DNA from: Acetivibrio sp. MSJd-27
GTDB taxonomy: Bacteria; Bacillota; Clostridia; UMGS1840; HGM11507
DNA length: 64,000 bases
Direction of reading: 5' to 3'
Assembly (NCBI RefSeq): GCF_018918095.1
Contig: NZ_JAHLPV010000001.1
Location: forward strand, 216,896 to 280,895
Part shown: positions 1 to 9,142 of the stretch, in pieces
Position numbering within the stretch: the first letter of the stretch is position 1
Layout of the letters: the number at the start of each line of letters is the position of its first letter
Translations under genes and position numbers: made by a program
The notes under the pieces: generated by a model
Told to the model about the DNA's origin: nothing
Databases searched by the model: none
What the model saw: only the letters and a program-made list of their open reading frames with translations

Positions 1-1148
1 GCGTAAGACTGGTAGACGGCAACCTCCTGCCCGTTTACCCGAACGGTGTAATCCGGCATCGGCGGAACATCCTCACTGTCCGGCATGGGATAGGTCACAA
101 CCTTCTGCGCCGCCTTTATCAGATTGAAAAGCAGCCGCAGCATGTCGCCGTTGGTGGCTGTTTTGCTGCCGTCAAAGTTTGCCGCACTGTCAATCAAGCC
201 GTATTCCGCAAGCTGTGCCGGAACATCGGTGACAGCCGTGTCTTTCTGATCGGTTTCAAACAGATACGCCTTTACAATCCACTTCCCGACCTCCTGCATG
301 GTCATGACCTTGCTTCCATCAAAGGTATCTGTTCTCTCAATCAGCCCGAGAGCGGCCAGCTCATTGGCATCGGACGCCTCGGTATCCGAAAAGATTTTCT
401 GTTTGGTTAAATCCAGCCGTTCCGGCAGATATTCATGATCGGCGGACAGGGTATTGTAAAGATAGCCTGCCGCCGTTTCTCTCGTCAATGGCTCCGACGG
501 TTTTATCTCCGTCTGCGTCTCCCCAAAGAGGCCGTAATGGGAAAGCAGGCTTGCCTCGCTTTTCAGATCTCCGGCGTCGGCGAAGCTTCTCTCCGCCTCC
601 GGCACCGGCTGAAACCTTCCCTCGTCCTTGCCGAGAAATTTCAGTTCACTGATGCCGAAATAGCCGGGTTTTCCGTTGGCCTCCAGCACCCGCAGCTTCA
701 CTGCCCTGGTGCGGATCTCCCTGAATTCCATAAAACGCTGTTCGGAAGTATCCGCATAGTTCCACTGAAACACAATGTTTCTGCGAAGGGGCTGCCAGTT
801 TCCCTCCCCGTCCAGATAATCCGCGTCCATCTTGGTCACGCCGCTGTTGAGGGGCGCAAGACAGGAGACGGAAATTTTGGAGAGGGCGACGGGGATATCC
901 CCGAAATCCGCGGTGATCTCCACCGGCATCTTCTCCTTGGTATTCACCTTGAACATGGTGTCATAATGACCGTCCAGCATCCGATCCGGTGTGGTATCCT
1001 CCACACCACCGGAGACAGTCGAGGTGAGGCTTGAAAGAAGGCCGTTCAGATTGGTGAGAAACACCGGCTCCTCCTCTGCCGCCGCGGCTGTCCCGAATAC
1101 CGGAAGCAGGCACGCCGCCAGCAGAAGCGCAATTATCCGTCTCATCAT
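1..1148 (-). CDS. Secreted discoidin-like/SLH-like surface protein (partial, C-terminus beyond window)
   Basis: Reading leftward from ATG at 1148, which overlaps the stop of the upstream gene (ATGA), the frame stays open to base 1, about 382 residues. Residues 1-25 form a signal peptide (charged start, leucine/alanine-rich core, AAAAEEE cleavage area). Residues 25-185 look like a discoidin (F5/8C) fold: DGHYDT near the start, then a strand pattern ending in GYFGISELKFLG. After this come degenerate SLH-like repeats (SFADAGDL, IFSDTEASDANELAALGLIERTD, VTDVPAQLAEYGLID), which normally bind secondary cell-wall polymer. The last visible residues, YTVRVNGQEVAVY, resemble the N-terminus of the GH28-like protein at the head of the operon. 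Last visible gene of the sugar operon. Likely a cell-surface glycan-binding protein; the substrate is unknown. Confidence 0.75.
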   Translation of the reverse strand, partial: MMRRIIALLLAACLLPVFGTAAAAEEEPVFLTNLNGLLSSLTSTVSGGVEDTTPDRMLDGHYDTMFKVNTKEKMPVEITADFGDIPVALSKISVSCLAPLNSGVTKMDADYLDGEGNWQPLRRNIVFQWNYADTSEQRFMEFREIRTRAVKLRVLEANGKPGYFGISELKFLGKDEGRFQPVPEAERSFADAGDLKSEASLLSHYGLFGETQTEIKPSEPLTRETAAGYLYNTLSADHEYLPERLDLTKQKIFSDTEASDANELAALGLIERTDTFDGSKVMTMQEVGKWIVKAYLFETDQKDTAVTDVPAQLAEYGLIDSAANFDGSKTATNGDMLRLLFNLIKAAQKVVTYPMPDSEDVPPMPDYTVRVNGQEVAVYQSY

Positions 1149-4135
1149 ATCACCTCAATTTGTTCCATCAATGGCCGCAGATCCGTATCCTTCCAATCTC
1201 CCCAGATGGTATAAACCATTTTGGTCGCGTTCTGCGGAACGTGGGGAACCGCGAAGGAAATATCCTGGGTGGTTCCGGCCTGAATTACCGCCCCCTTGCA
1301 GTAGGAGCTTAACAGCTTGTCGTCCTGATAGAAGAACACCACAACGGTGGCTGTTCTGCTCTCGGAACGCTGGTTGGAAATTCTTGCGTTCACGGTGCCG
1401 GCGCCGGCGGCTTTCAGCGCTTCCAGCGAGCTGAAATCCGCACTGCAGGAGAGGACCGACGGACTGTCGGTGACCGGATCGCCGCCGATCACTTCCATCT
1501 CGCTGACGCTTGCGCCCCATCCGCCGCAGGCTTCAATTTCAATCTTGATCGCCGTGCACTGTACCGTGCGGGGCAGATCGATCTGATACCAGGACACGCA
1601 GTTGATTTCCACACCGTCGCTGCGGAGCAGCCCCTTGTCCGCATAGGCTTTCTTCCCCTCCGCGTCAAAGGGAATGGTAGAGGAGAAGTAGGATCCCAGC
1701 TCCGGTGTGTGCGCCTGGTATACGGGTACATCGTCCATGATTTTTTCCATTGTTCCGTTGATTTGGGCATAGACATCCAGGCTGTTGATTGCACAGGGAT
1801 AATATCTGGTGGAAAGACGGATGGAATCCACATCCTTCAAACCGTCAAAGCTGAGCTGTGCCCAGAGATTGTCGTCACAGTTGGTGGTATCCGAATTCCA
1901 GTAGTTCGTTATATCCGCCCACAGACTGTCGTTTAATCCATATGCCTTCTCCGGATTCACTCCCGCGCTTGCCGTGGTGTTTGAAATCACATCCCGCACA
2001 GCGATTTTTTGGGAGGCGGACAGGTATTTTTCTTTTTCTTCGCCGCTCATGCCGCTGACCGCATCTTTGAGAAGGCTGATATTTTTCTGTGTGGGCTTCT
2101 CAGCCGCATATCCGAGGAGATAATCCGCTTTTTTCGCTTTGATCTCCGCCGCGTTGTCCCGGGTTTCAATATCGGCCGCCATGGGCTCCCAGCCCCAGGC
2201 CATCACCTCGTCCAGAAGGATTGCTCCCCAATAGTTCGAGGCTTCCGTCACTTTAACGCGGAACTGATAGCCCAGCTGCGGCTGATCAAATTCCACATCC
2301 ATAAAGCGGGCAATCTTGGTTTCGTCGCTCTCCGCTCGGGATAAATTGTTCCAGTCCAGCACAGCCTGATTTCCGTCAGCTGTCACGCCGCCGGTCTGCG
2401 TATGGCTTGGCGGAACGGTAACCCAATCCTTTCCGTCGTGCACCTGCATTTCGATCCTTTTTATCTGTCCGGTCGCTTCCCTTCCCTCTCCCAGAGTAAG
2501 CTTCTCCAGTTCCACCAGCCTGCCCTGGAAATCAATGGTGATATAGAACGGGATTCTCGCTTCATCATAGGGCAGAGCGGTCTTATACCACCCATCCCCT
2601 GTGATGTTGTAATCCGTCAGGTAATCCCAGCTGGATCTCTGCGGATTGTTGGGATCGATCATACGCAGCGGATTGCCCTGCCCGTCGGTGACCGATACCG
2701 GCTGGCGGAACGCCATATTCTCCGCATTGTAATGATACTCCACGTTTGCGCCGTCGGTGCCGAAGGTGCGCGCCTCCGTCAGAATGACGCCCGTCCGGCC
2801 GGAATCTCTGACCGCGGTGGTCTGAACCCTCAATTTTTCACAGACCGCGGCATTGGGCAGGACAATGGTGTAAAAGTCGGAATAGTGTACTTCCCCCTGG
2901 GCAATCTGTCCGGCTTTTTCAAATTCCGCATAAGCGTCGCTGCCGAACGCGGTTTCCAAATTAAACTCATGGTGCTCCGGCACTCTGCCGATATGGACGT
3001 CAAACTCGCCGACCAATGTTTCCGCACCGCCGGAGGTGGCATAGACGGCAACCTTCTTCGGGGCGTTGTCCGCGTTGCAGCCGCCCAGTTCAATTGCGTT
3101 TACGGTGACGGTTTTTCCGTAGTCATAGGTAAAGCTGCCCATGGGATCGGAGCTCCAGTAGGACAGGCCGTTGGCGTTTTCATCGTTCAGCTGCCCGAGC
3201 TGTTCGCTCCCGTCACCCGACAGGGACGCCTCCAGCGCAAGGTTTCTCCAGGGCTGCAGAACAGCCTTGTTTACCTGTGCGGTCAGCGTTTCCTTCTCGG
3301 CGTCGTCGGCGATGTATTTCAGCAGTGTTCTTGCCTGCTCCGCATTTTCCGCCGTGCCCATTTTTTTCATGACGGAAACGGCTTTTTTTGCATAGCCGTC
3401 CAGAAAATCGGGAGCGCAGTCCGCCAGTTCCGAATCGGCTGCATAGTGACCGTCCATCATGATCTCATCGATGCCGATTTCACCCCAGGCGTCGCCGTTG
3501 GGTTCGCCGATCTCGAGGATTTCAATCCGGAAATCGTGGGATACAATGTATTCTCCCAGCGGAACATGGATAAAATCCGCTTTGGCGTAGTCATTGTTCC
3601 ATGCACTGACGGTCAGGTTCTCGGTCAGGCTGGGCTTCGACCAGTCCAGCGCGATGCTGTTGTCGTCCATCAGCGCGTATTCCCCGTTGGCGGCGGCGGC
3701 TGGCACGATAACCTGCCACTCGGATCCAACCTTATTGTACAACTTTACTCTGGTATACCGCCCCAAGTCGGTTTTGCCGTCAAAATTCCGCAGGGTTTCC
3801 ACCAGACGAATCTGATGGATTGCGGCCGCCTTGCCGCCGTAGTCAAAATCGACATAGACCGGCAGCCCGCCGCTCCGTTCCGCTGAAAAGGTATAGTTTG
3901 TGCCCCAGTAATGCTGATTTGCCGCAATACTGTAATCGTTGACCGTATTCCAGTAGGTTCTCCAATGGTTCTCGCCGTTGTATCCGGCACTGGCAGGAGC
4001 GCCGTCTTTATTGGTCACGGAAACCTCCGCGTAGTAACCAATATTGAAATCCGTTTCCTCCGCGAGGCCCGCAAAGCCTAAAAGGCTGAAAAGCAGAACT
4101 GCCGCCAGAACGGAGGCCAGCATTTTCTTTCCCAT
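1145..4135 (-). CDS. Large secreted discoidin-repeat (F5/8C-like) protein
   Basis: 996 residues. A signal peptide is clear at residues 1-25 (MGKKMLASVLAAVLLFSLLG, cleaved near GLAEE). The rest reads as several discoidin/CBM32-like beta-sandwich modules, at roughly 30-230, 300-460, 465-655 and 705-880. Each has an asparagine/tryptophan-rich start (ENHWRTYWN; SYWSSDPMGSFTYDYGKT; TNYWNSDTTN) and an ending such as WGEIGIDEIMMDG or WGASVSEMEVIGG. The C-terminal 90 residues look like a CARDB/FN3-type sandwich. No catalytic domain is recognised. The gene lies 32 bp after a lipoprotein SBP gene and overlaps the next gene by 4 bp, so it is part of the operon. Inferred role: binding extracellular glycan for uptake by the adjacent ABC transporter. 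Confidence 0.8.
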   Translation of the reverse strand: MGKKMLASVLAAVLLFSLLGFAGLAEETDFNIGYYAEVSVTNKDGAPASAGYNGENHWRTYWNTVNDYSIAANQHYWGTNYTFSAERSGGLPVYVDFDYGGKAAAIHQIRLVETLRNFDGKTDLGRYTRVKLYNKVGSEWQVIVPAAAANGEYALMDDNSIALDWSKPSLTENLTVSAWNNDYAKADFIHVPLGEYIVSHDFRIEILEIGEPNGDAWGEIGIDEIMMDGHYAADSELADCAPDFLDGYAKKAVSVMKKMGTAENAEQARTLLKYIADDAEKETLTAQVNKAVLQPWRNLALEASLSGDGSEQLGQLNDENANGLSYWSSDPMGSFTYDYGKTVTVNAIELGGCNADNAPKKVAVYATSGGAETLVGEFDVHIGRVPEHHEFNLETAFGSDAYAEFEKAGQIAQGEVHYSDFYTIVLPNAAVCEKLRVQTTAVRDSGRTGVILTEARTFGTDGANVEYHYNAENMAFRQPVSVTDGQGNPLRMIDPNNPQRSSWDYLTDYNITGDGWYKTALPYDEARIPFYITIDFQGRLVELEKLTLGEGREATGQIKRIEMQVHDGKDWVTVPPSHTQTGGVTADGNQAVLDWNNLSRAESDETKIARFMDVEFDQPQLGYQFRVKVTEASNYWGAILLDEVMAWGWEPMAADIETRDNAAEIKAKKADYLLGYAAEKPTQKNISLLKDAVSGMSGEEKEKYLSASQKIAVRDVISNTTASAGVNPEKAYGLNDSLWADITNYWNSDTTNCDDNLWAQLSFDGLKDVDSIRLSTRYYPCAINSLDVYAQINGTMEKIMDDVPVYQAHTPELGSYFSSTIPFDAEGKKAYADKGLLRSDGVEINCVSWYQIDLPRTVQCTAIKIEIEACGGWGASVSEMEVIGGDPVTDSPSVLSCSADFSSLEALKAAGAGTVNARISNQRSESRTATVVVFFYQDDKLLSSYCKGAVIQAGTTQDISFAVPHVPQNATKMVYTIWGDWKDTDLRPLMEQIEVI

Positions 4136-4167
4136 AAAACCTTCATTCCTTTCTTTTTTGCAGGAAT

Positions 4168-5646
4168 CTAGTTGTTTTCCGTCAAATACTGTGCAATCTT
4201 ATTCCCGCCCTTTTCATTATACTGCCGTTTGAATTCCTCCCACTCCGCGTCGAAATCCCCGGATTCCGAGATCAGCCGGATGATGGTGTCAATGGCAAAG
4301 TCCTCCAGCTGCATCACGTCGATTCCCTTTCCGCCGCTGGGAAGATAGTTATTGTAATTTTTAGAAACATAAGCGTATCTGTGATACTCCGCCTTCATCT
4401 GGGTGATAAAATCCTTGTAAAGGGTCTGATCATCCACGTAAAGGTTGTCATAATTGACCAGCGCCTTGATGGTCGCGCTGCCGTCAATGTCCCGGATCCG
4501 CACGGTGCTGCCGTCACTGCCCTGCCCCAGCAGGGAGTATGGCTTTCCGTCCCGCATTTCATAGTGGACACCCTCCACGCCGTAGCGCATCAAAAGCATC
4601 CCCTCGGGACTCAGCATATAGTCCGCAAGCTCCAGGCGTTTCCGGATAAGGGCTTCGTTCCCGTCGTCCTTTAAGTACAGGCCCCCGTAAAAGTTATAGG
4701 TTCCGCTCACCCGCTTCTCCCCGCTTGTGTTGGTCATAACGGGAATGTACGCGATGGCGTCCAGCGGGGAGGAGCCGGGATACCTCTGTGCATACAGCTT
4801 TGCCATCTTGTCGTATTTATAGTTGGTGTAAATGACCGGGGAAGCCCCCGTCAAAAACTTTTCAAACATATTGTCCCAGTTTGGAGTCAGCATGAATTCC
4901 CTGTCCAGAAGCCCCTCGTCCCACAGCCTTTTTAAGAAGCGCACTGCCTGCTTCATGTTGTCGTTGATTGCCGTGGCCCGCCATTTGCCGTCAACCATTT
5001 CATAGTCGGTCAGCCTGGCATCAAACAGGTCAAAAACAGCGTACAGGAAATATTTGCTCTCGATGGTGAAGGGATAGCTGTCCGGACGTTTTTCGCGGAT
5101 CTGTTTTAAGAAAAGGTAAAATTCCTCCGCATTGCGCGGCAGTTCCAGCCCCAGGCTGTCAATGATATCCTTGCGGTAAAACCAGGCGTGCTCCGCCAGG
5201 ATATACTCGTCGGAATCGTTGATTTTGATGGGGATGAAATAAACCCTTCCGTCGTTTGACGATTTGATGAACTCAAACTCGTTGATCCGCTTTTTGATAT
5301 TGGGATAGTCGTTCAGATAAGGGCTTAAGTCCAGCACGATGTTCTGATTGACCAGACGCTCCACCTTGTCCCCATAGGTATACCCATAGGAAAATAAATC
5401 CGGCGTGTTTCCCGCCGAGGTCAGAACCTCCAATTTGTCATGCCGTTTTTCCCAGATACTCTCGATGTAGTCAAGGCGGATCCCCAGCTTTTCCTCCAGC
5501 TTTTTGGAGACCACCGCATTCTCGCCCGGCATCTCAAGATCGCCCGCCAAAACACGCAGCGAGGGGATTTCCTCCCGCTTTGCCGTTTTGCAGCCGGAAA
5601 ACAGCACCAGCACAATTGTCAGAACCGCAATGAACCGAATTTTCAT
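4168..5646 (-). CDS. ABC transporter extracellular solute-binding lipoprotein (second copy)
   Basis: 492 residues. The N-terminus is a lipoprotein signal with lipobox LFSGC at residues 15-19, so the protein should be anchored outside the membrane. The body matches the family 1 oligosaccharide-binding proteins that accompany LplB/LplC permeases (LRVLAGDLE start, DLFSYGYTYGD, SPYLNDYPNIKKR, YRKDIIDSLGLELP, LADYMLSPEGMLLMRYGVEGVHYE). It starts 8 bp after the end of a permease gene. Together with the LipO-like SBP at 7477 it gives one permease pair two binding proteins, suggesting two ligands or lengths of one oligosaccharide. Confidence 0.88.
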   Translation of the reverse strand: MKIRFIAVLTIVLVLFSGCKTAKREEIPSLRVLAGDLEMPGENAVVSKKLEEKLGIRLDYIESIWEKRHDKLEVLTSAGNTPDLFSYGYTYGDKVERLVNQNIVLDLSPYLNDYPNIKKRINEFEFIKSSNDGRVYFIPIKINDSDEYILAEHAWFYRKDIIDSLGLELPRNAEEFYLFLKQIREKRPDSYPFTIESKYFLYAVFDLFDARLTDYEMVDGKWRATAINDNMKQAVRFLKRLWDEGLLDREFMLTPNWDNMFEKFLTGASPVIYTNYKYDKMAKLYAQRYPGSSPLDAIAYIPVMTNTSGEKRVSGTYNFYGGLYLKDDGNEALIRKRLELADYMLSPEGMLLMRYGVEGVHYEMRDGKPYSLLGQGSDGSTVRIRDIDGSATIKALVNYDNLYVDDQTLYKDFITQMKAEYHRYAYVSKNYNNYLPSGGKGIDVMQLEDFAIDTIIRLISESGDFDAEWEEFKRQYNEKGGNKIAQYLTENN

Positions 5647-5653
5647 CTTTTCC

Positions 5654-6553
5654 CTATCCTTTCACACTGCCTACTACCAAACCTTTTATAAAGTATTTCT
5701 GTAAGAAAGGATAAACCAGCATAATCGGAAGCGCCCCCAAAAAGATCTGGGCGATCCGCACGGATTTATCACTTAAAACCGCAAGCTGCTGCAGCTTTTC
5801 CTCCGAAAGATTCCGCATATTGCTCATGTTCGCATCCTGCACAATGGTCGCCAGGTAAGTTTGCAGGGGATATTTGCTTGGCGAATTGATATAGAGAATC
5901 CCGTCAAACCAGGCATTCCAATGCCCGACAATGGTAAAGAGCAATATGGTGGCCAGCGCCGGCAGAGATACCGGCAGATAAACCTTGAACAGAATCGTCA
6001 GATGACCCGCGCCGTCCAGCAGAGCGGATTCCTCCAGCTCCACCGGAACCTGCCTGAAAAAATTCATCAAAAGCACCATGTTCCAGACGTTCAGCGCCCC
6101 CGGAAGAATCAGTGCCCAGATGGAATCCAGCAGGCCGAGCTCCTTTATCAGGATGTAGGTCGGCACCATACCGCCGCTTAGAAACATGGTCACCACAAAG
6201 AACCAGGTGTAGACATTTTTCGCCCGGAACTTGGAGGCAGGCTTGCTCAGCGGATAAGCGGTCAGCACAACCAGCAGCATGTTGATGGAAGTCCCCAGCA
6301 CCACCCTCACCACCGAGACGAGGAAGGAGCGCAGAAACTCCGGTTTTTCATACAGAAATTTATAGGCCTCAAAGGTAAAATCCTTTGGCCAGAGAAACAC
6401 CTGCCCTGTGGAAACCGCCGTCTTTGAGCTCAGCGAAACGCTGAGAAGATAGACAAAAGGCAGCACGCACAGCAGGGTTACCAGTAGCAGAAATACAATA
6501 TTGACCGGCTGGAAGATTCTCTCTCCCAGACTTCTTCTCATTTTCATTGTCAC
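5654..6553 (-). CDS. Carbohydrate ABC transporter permease (LplC/MalG type)
   Basis: 299 residues with about six hydrophobic spans (25-45, 85-110, 120-145, 150-175, 195-215, 265-285). The EAA loop is visible as EESALLDGAGHLTILFKVYLPVSLPALA near residues 180-207; this is where the ATPase docks. The C-terminus, YPFLQKYFIKGLVVGSVKG, is typical of the MalG side of sugar transporters. It follows the LplB-type permease by 10 bp. No ATPase gene is in the visible operon; such importers commonly share an MsmX-type ATPase encoded elsewhere (family knowledge). Confidence 0.92.
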   Translation of the reverse strand: MTMKMRRSLGERIFQPVNIVFLLLVTLLCVLPFVYLLSVSLSSKTAVSTGQVFLWPKDFTFEAYKFLYEKPEFLRSFLVSVVRVVLGTSINMLLVVLTAYPLSKPASKFRAKNVYTWFFVVTMFLSGGMVPTYILIKELGLLDSIWALILPGALNVWNMVLLMNFFRQVPVELEESALLDGAGHLTILFKVYLPVSLPALATILLFTIVGHWNAWFDGILYINSPSKYPLQTYLATIVQDANMSNMRNLSEEKLQQLAVLSDKSVRIAQIFLGALPIMLVYPFLQKYFIKGLVVGSVKG

Positions 6554-6562
6554 GCCGCCTTT

Positions 6563-7462
6563 CTAGAAAATCCGGTAATCGGTGAACTTGTATGCAATCC
6601 AGTTGGAGACGGCCACCAGGGTTACCGATATAACGGATTTGAACAATCCCATCGCCGTCGCGATACCGTATTGCTGGTTGTATATCCCGATCCGGTAAAC
6701 CAGGGTATCCAGCACGTCGGTCGTCTCGTAGGTGAGAGGGTTGTAGAGCATCAGAATCTGGTCAAAGCCCGCGTTTAAAAGGTTGCCCAAACTCAGCACG
6801 GTGAGCAGGAATATCATGGGCGCCATGGCGGGAATGGTGATATGGATCGCCTGCTTCAGCCTTCCCGCCCCGTCGATGGAGGCGGCCTCGTACAGGCTGG
6901 GATCGATATTGGTGATCGCCGCCAGGAACACAATCATGTTGTAGCCCATTGATTTCCACACGTCGGTCCAGATGATGATATGCCGCGCATACTTGTTGCT
7001 GCCCAGAAAGGAAACGGCATCCTGTCCGAAAAAGCCAAGAATCTGATTGACGATGCCGTCCAATGAAAATATCTCTAATATTATACCACCTAAGATAGCC
7101 CAGGACAAGAAATAGGGCAGAAAAATACTGGTCTGCACCGTCTTCACATACCGCTTGGAGCGCACCTCATTGATAAGAAGGGCGAGCAGCAAGGGTACCG
7201 CCAAAAACAGAACCGCTTTCGCCGCGGCGATGTACAGGGTGTTGAAAAAAGCCGTGCCGAAATCCGGCATATGGAACAGGTACCTGAAATTGTCCAGCCC
7301 CACAAAGCGGGAACCGAAAAATCCCTTGAACGGATTGTATTCCTGGAAAGCCATGATAAGTCCGCACATGGGACCGTAGGCAAAAATAAGGCAGATGATC
7401 ACGCCGGGCAGAAGCATCAGATGATAGATTGTGTTGTCCTTTTTGATTTGAAAGCGTTTCAA
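6563..7462 (-). CDS. Carbohydrate ABC transporter permease (LplB/YtcP type)
   Basis: 299 residues. The N-terminus YHLMLLPGVIICLIFAYGPMCG and the following IMAFQEYNPFKGFFGS, with WVGLxNF-like GLDNFRYLF, are hallmarks of LplB-type inner-membrane subunits. The EAA loop is YEAASIDGAGRLKQAIHITIPAM near residues 190-212. It ends YKFTDYRIF, as in many members. It pairs with the downstream permease as a heterodimeric channel and lies 15 bp after the upstream SBP gene. Confidence 0.93.
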   Translation of the reverse strand: MKRFQIKKDNTIYHLMLLPGVIICLIFAYGPMCGLIMAFQEYNPFKGFFGSRFVGLDNFRYLFHMPDFGTAFFNTLYIAAAKAVLFLAVPLLLALLINEVRSKRYVKTVQTSIFLPYFLSWAILGGIILEIFSLDGIVNQILGFFGQDAVSFLGSNKYARHIIIWTDVWKSMGYNMIVFLAAITNIDPSLYEAASIDGAGRLKQAIHITIPAMAPMIFLLTVLSLGNLLNAGFDQILMLYNPLTYETTDVLDTLVYRIGIYNQQYGIATAMGLFKSVISVTLVAVSNWIAYKFTDYRIF

Positions 7463-7476
7463 AGTGATTCGACTCC

Positions 7477-9123
7477 TTATTGTTTATACCATTCGTTGAC
7501 TTCCTCTGTGATCTTGTCTCCCCCAAGATTTTTCCAGGTTTCCACGTACTTGTCAAACTCATCGACGGATTTTTCTCCGGCAATGATTTTGATGAAGGTT
7601 TCCTCCGTCAGCTTCTCCAGCGTCGCGCCGTTGTCAATCATGGTGCGGGTGGAAGCGCCGGTGAATTCATTGTATACCACCTTGGAATCGCTCACCGCTT
7701 TCATCGCCGTGGCCCAGCCGCCCTGTTTGTCCACGCGGGCGAAGAGTCCGCCGAACATCTTCTTGCTGTCCCAGGCCATATTTCCCTTTTTGTAAGCCTC
7801 GTAATCCGCCATCCGTTCCAGCTTTTCCTGTTCCTGCCCGCTTGTGACAGGCGTTCCGTTTTCATAAGCCTCGTTTACATTTTTATAAGTCGTGTCAATC
7901 TCATAGGGATCCAGATAGATCATGGGGCACCAGCTCCAAACATGACCGTTCTCAGCGGTCAGCACATCCTTGTAAGTCGTCTCCGACTGAATGAACATAT
8001 TCATCCCTTTTAAGAGCACTTCCGGATTCTTGAAGTTTTTATTCACTACGTAATAGCTGAGCACCTGCTGACGGTCCAGCGTGATGGTCGGCTGACCGCC
8101 CTCCTGAAGCGGGGGAATCTCCACGCAGACCCATTTCGCCTTTTCGTTGGCGGTGATGGATTCCGGAACCGGAAATTCCGCAAACCACCATTCGGACAGA
8201 ATCAGACCGATTTTACCGCTGATAATGTCCTCGCTGACCTGATCCTCGTTTTTGGTGAACAGCTCCCGATCGAACAGGCCTTCCTGATACATGCGCGAAA
8301 GCTCGGTAAGCGCCTTCTTTGTCTCGGGCTGGATATTGCCGGAAACCAGCTTGCCGGTTCCGTCGTCGATCCATTTGTCCACAAAGGATCCGTAGGGCAT
8401 AAACATGGGTTTGATGCCGAAGCCCCATGGCGACAGGCTTTTTGCCGAAGCGCCGAAGCCGTATGTATCTTTCTTGCCGTTTCCGTCGGGATCGTTCTGT
8501 GCAAACTGTTTTGCGATGTTTTCCACGTCCGCCCAGGTTTTCGGCATTTCCAGATTCAGCTTATCCATCCAGTCCTTCCGCAGCCACAAAAGCGGAGCCG
8601 CGCCGCGGACATCGGAATAGCGCGGGATTGCCAGCAGCTTTCCATCCTGGGTGACACTTTCCAGCACCGCCGGATCCCGTTCAATCATCTCTTTGAGCTG
8701 GGGGCTGGCATACTTGTATGCCTCCGTCAAATCCGCCAGCATATCGTTTTCTTTCAGATACTCGAAGTTTTTCTGATCCAATGCCATGATGTCCGGCAGG
8801 GAGTTGGAGGCGATCGCCGTGGAAAACTTCTGCTCAAACTGGGATTCCGGCACGGTCCACAGATAGTTTATCTCAATGTTCAGCTCATCCTTCAGAAGCC
8901 GGTTAAACGCCTGGTTTTCCGGTGTGGTGCTCTTGGGCACGTTCTTGTCCGTTGGATCGCCGTATCCAAGCACGCAGTTGACCGTCACCGGCGTTTCATA
9001 TTTCCCCATCGGATCATAATTTTTGTTTGCAACACCGGTATTTTCACCGGTATCCCCGCCGCAGGACGCGAGCATTCCGCAGCACAGCGCTGCCGCCAGC
9101 GCCGTTGATAAGATTCGTTTCAT
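7477..9123 (-). CDS. LipO-type sugar ABC transporter substrate-binding lipoprotein
   Basis: 548 residues from ATG 9123, chosen because AAAGGAGCGTGAAAGGA precedes it and the lipoprotein signal starts here (MKRILSTALAAALCCGM, lipobox LASC); an upstream in-frame ATG at 9165 would bury the signal. The mature part has features of LipO-like binding proteins: CVLGYGDPTDKNVPKSTTPENQ, FNRLLKDELNIEINYLW, SLPDIMALDQ, LLWLRKDWMDKLNLEMPKTWADVENIAKQF and a calcium-site-like DPDGNGKKDTYG. Gene order SBP, LplB, LplC is the usual one. It probably delivers an oligosaccharide from complex glycan to the permeases. Confidence 0.92.
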   Translation of the reverse strand: MKRILSTALAAALCCGMLASCGGDTGENTGVANKNYDPMGKYETPVTVNCVLGYGDPTDKNVPKSTTPENQAFNRLLKDELNIEINYLWTVPESQFEQKFSTAIASNSLPDIMALDQKNFEYLKENDMLADLTEAYKYASPQLKEMIERDPAVLESVTQDGKLLAIPRYSDVRGAAPLLWLRKDWMDKLNLEMPKTWADVENIAKQFAQNDPDGNGKKDTYGFGASAKSLSPWGFGIKPMFMPYGSFVDKWIDDGTGKLVSGNIQPETKKALTELSRMYQEGLFDRELFTKNEDQVSEDIISGKIGLILSEWWFAEFPVPESITANEKAKWVCVEIPPLQEGGQPTITLDRQQVLSYYVVNKNFKNPEVLLKGMNMFIQSETTYKDVLTAENGHVWSWCPMIYLDPYEIDTTYKNVNEAYENGTPVTSGQEQEKLERMADYEAYKKGNMAWDSKKMFGGLFARVDKQGGWATAMKAVSDSKVVYNEFTGASTRTMIDNGATLEKLTEETFIKIIAGEKSVDEFDKYVETWKNLGGDKITEEVNEWYKQ

Positions 9124-9142
9124 TCCTTTCACGCTCCTTTTT

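Noticed and set aside
2402..3886. Long plus-strand open frame (494 codons) opposite the discoidin gene
   Set aside because: Antisense shadow of a well-supported gene: no ribosome site, low-complexity basic composition, no domain.
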